From Sambucus nigra (taxonomy: Eukaryota > Streptophyta > Magnoliopsida > Dipsacales > Adoxaceae), in the NCBI GenBank assembly GCA_949130495.1, contig OX422222.1, forward strand, positions 270,496,109 to 270,560,108: a stretch of 64,000 bases of DNA, given 5' to 3'. Under the pieces are notes generated by a model. It saw nothing but the letters and a program-made list of their open reading frames with translations. It ran no database searches and had not been told where the DNA came from. A program made the position numbers and the translations under genes. The number at the start of each line of letters is the position of its first letter. Positions within the stretch are counted from its first letter, which is position 1. Positions 57,283 through 64,000 of this stretch are shown one piece after another.

Positions 57283-59598
57283 CAGATTTATAACTAAACT
57301 GCAATAAAACTCATCACCTACCCAGAAACTATGTTGAAGATAAATAATGATAAATCCTCAACTCAAACGTTCAAATAAAAGATCCAAATTTAACTCGAAT
57401 CAAATGTTTTCCTATAACAAGATTATGAGCGAGTTCACCCAAGGAAATCAGTTAAGTTAACCAGTCAATTCCCATAAATAGTGCCAGATTGATGATACAC
57501 AAAATGGCATCTCCAAAACTAGAAGAAACTCAATGACTCATATGTAAAACTTGTTCTAGAAAGAATGATAAACAATCAATGCAGTAATTAAAGATAGTGA
57601 AGAATATCAAACACAAATTTAGAGTGGTTTGGCTAACTATCATATATCCACTTTAGTGAAGTTCATCTCCCATTAGTTCATACATGTTATATACGTTACA
57701 ATGTTACCTTATCTCTTTAACAAGTGTTTGGTAGAGTTTCAGTACTTACAATAATGAAAATTGTATTAGTCCTCGTGTTACACAATACAATGATTATTTA
57801 TAGGTGGCTTGGGCTGTAATGTACACCCCAAGTCACATGGATAATGTTTGTTGGTTTGGTCCACTGGATAAGTGGCATCTATCCTTTTATAAGCTGCATG
57901 GAGATTTTGATTATTCCTCTCACATGTGATATAATCACTTGCGCCAACTTGCATTGTATTAGAATAATAAAAAAATATTTTCTGGGGAATTCTAGACGTT
58001 TATAATCATGTGTCTGATTTTGGATGACCCTACTGAGGGCGATCTTATGAGGATGACCATGTGAGGTCGACTCTCTGAGGTCGACCCCTTTAGGTCAAGG
58101 CGTTAAATCTTCGTAATAGTGAGGAGATGTCATGTCTAGGATCATCATCGAAATCTCACCTAATCCGGAGTGGAGTAAATTCAATTGATATATCTCTATT
58201 TAGTGAATAGGATTTGTACTTTCATCATACCAAGAAGTCACGGTTGAAGGCTTGAACTTGGCGGGATTTAGATAGCTAACTATACTTTACTAAAAATGAG
58301 AGTCCTTCATGTACCCTCGATGGATGGCATCTCAATTCTTAATGAAACACTTGATCTTATTTTATAACCTTTAGATTCAGATGTTTCAAAGTTTATCGTC
58401 TAATACCACATTGTCATCTAATCCTTCCACTTCAGGAGCGACCTCTCTGTCATGCCCTTTATTTGGGTTTCAATGTCCACTATTAACTTCTCTATTCTCC
58501 CCTCGATCTTGGTGTCATCTCGGTCTAGTTCATTGTGATAACCAGTGGCGCAGGTGCTGTCAATATTATGGGGGATATTATCATGGTTTCCATCCCCTCT
58601 TGGGTAGAGACGGTTAAAATTTATAACTTTACTTAGCCTATCAAATGCATTATCTTTCTGATGACTTTGATGGGTATTCTAAACACTCTTTCCTTGTTAA
58701 ATTACAGTTGGGGTGGCCCTTGGCCAATATAAAGTATCCAATGTCTCGTAATTCTACTAATAGTCCTACTCTTCACATTTTAAGTCCATTGGATATCCTT
58801 AAACCTTCTTGTTGAGATGGATATGGAATGGGTCGTTGATTTCTCTATGCTTGAGGTTGTGCTGGAATTATTTAGTAAAAGTTGGGATTAGTCCTCCGAC
58901 TGCTCGTTGCATGGAATATCTAGTGATTGGAGTGATGAGAAAGACAGTAGGATCTTTTGGAATTCGTCTCACAATGTCTTGACTGAAATCCAAGAACTAG
59001 TGCTTCATGTGTTATTGGCTAGCCATAAGTGACCTGATCATTCCAATCAAATCAGACATTTTAGACTACTAGGGTAGCTGGCTAGAACTAGCCCCAACAT
59101 TTGATGGTGGATTAAAATCCATCTCTGATCAATTACAATCAACAATACAAAATAGAGAAGAGGAAAAAACCTAAAAACAGGATCAATCAGGGAAGCTGGT
59201 GAACCTCCCAACTTAAAGCTCATTCAATGATGACTTAGCTCAACTAATGGTGGACTTGGATCCCCGCCAGAGATGAGAAACAGATATTTTAAGTTGATAT
59301 AAGAAAGAAAACATAGTTTCTTCTGACAAACAACACTAAAATAATGATGCTAAAAATCATCCTAAGGATTCAACCAAGTTTTGAGCATACACAACAATGA
59401 TGAAAATAATAAACAGGAGTAAAGTTGTATAAGAGATGACAGACAGAGAAGAAATGACACAACATATAAGTGGTTCATCCATTCTCCTAAGACCATTGTG
59501 TAAAATAAAGAGTGTTTTCACTAAAATTCGGTGTAAACTACCATGAATCATAAACAATATTCTCTCTCTTCTCTATACAATTTGACAGAGTAATAGTA
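57283..59598 (-). other. Probable Tat-2 leader/LTR and unassigned sequence
   Basis: It continues the sequence left of Ath-B. On the minus strand a TATA-like CCTATAAATAATC lies near 57800, downstream of a 14-bp tandem array (58020-58103), which suggests a minus-strand LTR at roughly 57540-58300. The piece at 59380-59560 has similar AT-rich words. Nothing convincing is coded here; the open stretch 58381-58617 resembles nothing I know. Confidence 0.4.
58020..58103. repeat. 14-bp tandem array, six units
   Basis: Units start at 58020, 58034, 58048, 58062, 58076 and 58090. The best form is TGAGGTCGACCCCT, with a GGTCGAC palindromic core. Confidence 0.75.
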
Positions 59599-60459
59599 TG
59601 AAAGAGTGTGCGCGTGCGTTCAAATAAGAAATAATATAACTAAATTCAGTTTAACTCAAACAAACCCTAAACATGCAACTAGGTGTGATTGAAACAAGAT
59701 GAGATCATGCAATAGTTATTCAAGCACACACAGGTGAGGAAAAATCCCCCAAAGGGGCAAAACCATTTATTTCCATTATAATATTGTAACGTACAATTTC
59801 GGATTACAATGAAAATAAAAGTGACTAAGAATTACCCTCAGGTGTCGGATTCTGTAGTCGACGGCTGGAGATATCCCTTTCCAGTAGGGCAGCAATGAAG
59901 AAGAAGAGCGGTCTTCTTCACAAGGGTTGAACAGCAAAGGATTGTGCTCTAGGTTTCAAAACGATTCACAAATGATTTGGAAATTTATGTGAATCAAAAC
60001 ATGAGTTTGGTAACTCAAAAAGATGAAGACTTTTAGTTTTTGGACTCTGAAAATCGTGTATAAGTCTTAGGAAACAAACTCCCCGTAGTGGGTTTATAAA
60101 AGAAACTTTTAGCCTAAAAAATCTTTGCACGATCTGTTTGAAATTATCCCAGGCGGACCGGTCCGGGTCTGAGATGGATCGGTCTGAGGTGGCGGACCGA
60201 TTCTTTTAAATTTTCGTATTATCGATTCGCTTGCAGTCCGAGGTGTACTGGCTTTTCAACAAGAGGACCGGTATGGTAAAGGGGCGGACCGGTCCGGGGT
60301 CGGATCCGTTCGTTTTCTCTGGGCGGACCAGTCCGGCCTGTCAGGTTTTTGATTCCTCCTTTTCTTTGATATTCGGATTCGTTGATGACAATATGAATCT
60401 TGAATTTCTTCAACGGTGTAACGGCGTATGACATACCAATGGACAAAAATGTCCTTACA
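59599..60459 (-). repeat. Sire-3 3' LTR (outer edge approximate)
   Basis: The inner edge is at TTACA (60459), right next to a polypurine tract. The outer edge is put at TGAAAGAGTGTG (59599) by analogy with Sire-1 and Sire-2. Shared words include AAACCCTAAACATGCAACTAGG. TATA box at 60098-60093 (minus). Confidence 0.75.
60093..60335 (-). promoter_or_regulatory. TATA box and GGACCGGTCC palindromes, Sire-3 LTR
   Basis: CGGACCGGTCCG (12-bp perfect palindrome) occurs at 60154-60165 and 60285-60296. Degenerate copies lie at 60175, 60193, 60264, 60301 and 60324. Two neighbouring steps are exactly 21 bp (60154 to 60175, 60264 to 60285). Confidence 0.7.
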
Positions 60460-60812
60460 AATCTCCCCCTATGTCTATGCCGGTATATACATAAAAAAAA
60501 CATCTGAATTATCAACGAACAAAAATGCCTATACAAATCTACCCTTCTATGAACCCAAAACTGAAAAGGTACAATTGAATAAGAGTTCATCGTTTGTTCT
60601 CCAGGAATCTTCAACGCTTTTCTCATCAGGGTGTGCAAAAAGAGATCATTAATGAAGTGCCTACACACATGAGACAAAGAAAATACCAAGTGACATATCG
60701 AGTTTGAAATGAGATAAATAGAGATACCAATTTATGATGAAAGCATACGTTATCAAATCTCAAAAACTCAAAACTCCCCCATAATATGAAAATTCTTTCT
60801 CCCCCTTTTTAT
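60460..60812 (-). other. Multiple polypurine tracts of Sire-3
   Basis: Minus-strand tracts: ATAGGGGGAGATTT next to the LTR (60473-60460), TATGGGGGAG (about 60784-60774) and AAAAGGGGGAGAAAG (about 60811-60797). The same three-part layout occurs in Sire-2. Confidence 0.75.
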
Positions 60813-62002
60813 GATGTCCCCAAATAGACAAATGAGAGAAATAATGCAAACAAGCAATGACGGGGTGTCACAAGGAAATACACAACTATTTTTGAATATT
60901 TCAAAATTTTTCAAACAAAATCACACCATGAATGAACACAAAGCAACCAAGTCGATGATAGCGTTAATGAATGGGCGTGATCAAAATTCGATAGGAAGAT
61001 CAATGCATACAAACATGACATATGTGCACGATGAATATTGGATATTCCTAGCGAATGAACTCAAATGCTTCCTTTGGTGTAAAAGAATGACAATATAAGA
61101 CATTGACTTAATTCAAATTAACAAATCAAAGCTCAAAGTGATTTGCACACCAACAACGTCCAAAATGTTTTCATGCTTTTTCAGGACTTTCAAGGAAGTG
61201 CAAACCCGTGTAAAGATTCTCCAACCAAACTCCCTCAGATATATATTTTGAATAGAGGTATTCTAAATTCTCAAACTTTGGAGAATTAATGGTGAAACCT
61301 AAATGGCCCATATTTGGCATGAATTTGTTTTTATTGCCTATAAAATTTTTTGGGCTCTTTTAACCTCTTTGGACCTCGGATATTAAAATTCCTCCATTTT
61401 TTAGGTCCGTTTAAACGGTGTCTTTTGCGCAAAGGATAGATAATTACCTTTCACAACCCTTCCCCATTTTACAAATAAACACACAGTCTCACCAAACGAT
61501 TTTCACATGCATTCCAATCTTGTCAAGTTTATCGCATATTGTACATTGTATAGACAGAATTGAGATGGAAACACTCAAGCCAATATGTGATAGACAAGTG
61601 AAATAATCAAATAAAGCCGTGCATGTGTGCAATAAAGGAGATAGGAGTCAAACATGTAGGAAAGTATCACTAATTACATCTCAAAGACTCCAATCAATGT
61701 AAAGCACATGGACGAAATGATGGAGCGTCTCAAATCTCTATCAAGCAGTCACATGAAAAGGTGGAATGAAATTGTGACTTGGCTATCTTAAATGTTCATC
61801 CATAAAAGGTACATAAAAAATACAAAAATCTTTTTGTGCTTGTCTGAAATTTATATACAAAAACAAAAATCTTTTTGGATTTTTCAAAAGAATAAATAAA
61901 TAGCTTTACAACAAAGCAATGGTACATATAAAACAGAATAGCAATAGGAAGCATATGATATGAACATAAAAAAACATTATATTCTAGACATAGACCAACC
62001 CC
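60813..62002 (-). other. Sire-3 3' non-coding region
   Basis: Between the pol stop and the purine tracts there is no open frame of note on the minus strand. Some Sireviruses carry an env-like ORF here; I see none. Confidence 0.6.
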
Positions 62003-64000
62003 TCAGTCAACTGTACAAATCCCCAAAGATTTCCTAAGACTCTCAAATCTAAGGGCATTTAAAGGTTTCGTGAAAATATCGGCTAACTGACGGTCGGTGG
62101 GAACAAAACTCAGGGATACGACTTTCTCCTCAACTAACTGACGTATAAAGTACTGACGTATACTGATGTGCTTTGTGCATGAATGCTGGACTGGATTGCG
62201 GGATATGTGTATCGCGCTCGTGTTATCACAGGAAATGGTCATGGTGTCCTATGAAAGCCCATAATCCTCCAGCATTTGCTTCATCCACAAGAGTTGCGTG
62301 CAACAACTCCCGGCGGTAATGTACTCAGCCTCCGTAGTGGACAAAGAGATGGAGTTTTGCTTCTTAATCAACCAAGAGACAAGAGCATAACCAAAATAGA
62401 AACACCCACCAGAAGTGCTCCTACAACCATCTGCATCCCCGGCCCAATCGGCATCCGAAAAGGCGAACAAACGATCATCGATATCAAAGGAATACCAAAT
62501 ACCGTATGAGAGAGTCCCACTCACATATTTGATAATACGTTTTAGATTGAGAAAGTGTGACTCTTTCAGAGACGCCTGATATCGCGCACAGACTCCAACA
62601 CTAAAGTCTATGTCAGGACGACTAGCAGTCAAATAGAGAAGACTGCCTATCATACTCCGATACAAGGTTTGCTCTACGTCCTTGCCTGAAGTGTCCTTAC
62701 TAAGCTTGGTAGAAGTACTCATAGGTGTATGTGCATGCTTAGCGGAGTCTAAACCAAATTTCTTCACTAGGTCTCTAGCATACTTGGATTGGGAGATGAA
62801 CATCCCATCCTCTAGCTGACGAACCTCGAGACCAAGGAAGAAAGTAAACTCACCTACCATGCTCATCTCAAACTCACTTTTCATCTCCTCCTCAAAGTGG
62901 TGAGCATGCTGGGAGCATGTGGATCCAAAGACTATGTCGTCCACATAGACCTGGGCAACTAAAATTGCACCGTCATCTCTCCTGATGAACAACGTCATAT
63001 CAACTCCCCCTCTCTTGAAGCCACGGGCTAAGAGATAGGAAGTAAGCCTCTCGTACCAAGCACGGGGTGCTTGCTTAAAACCATACAAGGCTTTTCTCAG
63101 ATAGTAGACGTGCTCCGGGTGCTGAGGGTCCTCAAACCCTTTTGGTTGTTCCACGTAAACCTCCTCCTGTAGAATGCCATTAAGAAATGCACTCTTGACA
63201 TCCATCGGATATAACTTGAAGCGCAGATGACATGCGATGGCGAGTAGTAGACGGACGGATTCAAGCCTCCCAACAAGAGCAAATGTCTCCCCAAAGTCTA
63301 CACCCTCTATTTGTGTGTAGCCTTGAGCGACCAACCTAGCTTTGTTTCAGATTATGGTACCATTTGCATCCATTTTATTCTTAAAAATCCACCGGGTACC
63401 AATCACATTAGTCTCACTAGGTTGGGGGACAAGTTCCCAGACATTATTCTTTTTAAACTGAAGCAACTCATCCTGCATAGAAGATATCCAGTGTTCATCC
63501 TTGAGTGCTTCTTTATGGTTCTTGGTCTCGACTTTGGACGTGTAGCAAAGATGGCTAACAACGTTCTCTAGCTGAGGACCAGTCTTGACCCCTAGAGTGG
63601 GATCGCCAACAATGGCAGATGGGTCATGACTCTTGCGAACCCAAGCGGGTGTGTCCCCTAATACAGGAGTGGGGACCACAGAGTGTGGGTGGGGGACAAG
63701 TGGATCACTGTCAGACGAGTCCTCATCCTCACACTGAAGGTTAGGATCAATAACCGTTGGCGGTTCATCATCTTTCACGATGACGTTTATTGATTCCATA
63801 ACCTTAGAGCTCTTCAGGTTAAAGACCCGGTACGCTATGCTATTCTATGAATATCCTAGCAATATTCCCTCATCACTCTGGGAGTAAAACTTTCCTAATT
63901 GCTCTCTATCCCATAGGATGTAGCATTTACTCCCAAAAACACGGAAATATGCCAGGTTGGGTTTCTTACCTGTCCACAATTCATAAGGTGTATTAAGTGT
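62003..64000 (-). pseudogene. pol: Sire-3 pol, C-terminal part (three stops)
   Basis: A single frame from the window edge to the TGA at 62003-62005. The end of the integrase region (64000-63800; T-P-Y-E-L-W and E-G-I-L-L-G-Y-S) leads to a linker, then RT starting near 63500 (W-I-S-S-M-Q-D-E-L). The catalytic box Y-V-D-D near 62940 is intact. RNase H has D-A-D-W-A-G near 62450 and ends A-D-I-F-T-K-P-L near 62060. Only three in-frame stops interrupt it: TAG 63846-63844, TGA 63349-63347 and TAG 62251-62249, all explicable by C-to-T or G-to-A changes as expected after cytosine methylation. No frameshift in 2 kb, so inactivation is recent. Confidence 0.92.

Larger units (their letters stand above)
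59599..64000 (-). mobile_element. Sire-3: Sirevirus-type Copia element, 5' part outside window
   Basis: Minus strand: integrase end, RT and RNase H (64000-62003), a 1.5-kb 3' region, three purine tracts, and a 3' LTR (60459-59599). The LTR belongs with those of Sire-1 and Sire-2. It is the best preserved autonomous element here. The 5' half and 5' LTR lie beyond 64000. Confidence 0.85.

Noticed and set aside
58381..58617. 78-codon open frame as a gene
   Set aside because: No recognisable similarity, no clear start context, and surrounded by LTR-like sequence.

Overview
This window is plant nuclear DNA made almost entirely of transposable elements stacked inside one another. The evidence is Ty1/Copia and Ty3/Gypsy proteins, a CACTA transposase, primer-binding sites matching plant tRNA-Asp and initiator tRNA-Met, AT-rich spacers, and a small insert of plastid DNA (psbD and infA pieces). 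The infA piece suggests an angiosperm whose plastid still carried infA when the insert formed; I cannot name the species. I found no convincing host gene, rRNA, tRNA gene or CRISPR. Nearly every reading frame carries stops or frameshifts, so this is old, inactive repeat DNA.

Layout. (1) 1-~7400, + strand: a decayed Ty1/Copia element (gag, protease, integrase, RT with a lost catalytic Asp, RNase H, 3' LTR). (2) ~7400-8868: spacer. (3) 8869-12542, - strand: a decayed CACTA (En/Spm) TNP2-type transposase. (4) 12919-14172, - strand: 5' part of a non-autonomous Athila-type element (Ath-C). (5) 14173-46412, - strand: a Tat-lineage Ty3/Gypsy element (Tat-1). Its gag-pol lies at 41.2-44.8 kb. A plant-mobile-domain (PMD) gene lies in the opposite direction in its 3' part (15.5-18.5 kb and 37.2-39.0 kb). 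(6) Into Tat-1 are inserted a solo Sirevirus-type LTR (14474-15539), a pol-less Sirevirus (Sire-2, 18481-37230, target-site duplication TCATG) and a Tekay-like LTR (~38990-41148). Inside Sire-2 sits a non-autonomous Athila-type element (Ath-A, 22476-35459, TSD TGAAA). Inside its 5' LTR sits a solo Tekay-like LTR (23846-27441, TSD CTAAT). This makes a four-level nest with exact junctions. (7) 46413-48117 and 57283-~58300, - strand: part of an older Tat element (Tat-2), split by Ath-B (48123-57277, TSD CTACC). Ath-B carries two ORFs, and its left LTR alone carries the plastid insert. (8) 59599-64000, - strand: a fairly young Sirevirus (Sire-3), whose pol is broken only by three stop codons in the visible part.

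How the parts relate. Ath-A encodes gag, protease and an extra domain. Ath-B encodes a small gag-region protein and a PF20167-like 'plant transposon protein'. Neither has RT or integrase, so both must have depended on partner elements. Although their long ORFs differ, both share a structured 3' non-coding region: a hairpin plus polypurine tract, a further hairpin, three closely spaced hairpins with two compensatory base changes, and a second hairpin plus polypurine tract next to the LTR. This is my lead candidate for an undescribed functional RNA. A second recurring signal is clusters of short palindromes, often spaced 21-22 bp, just upstream of the TATA box in LTRs of unrelated lineages (Sirevirus, Tekay, Athila-type). 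Such palindromes are, as far as I recall, described for Sireviruses; their occurrence in several lineages here looks convergent or exchanged.
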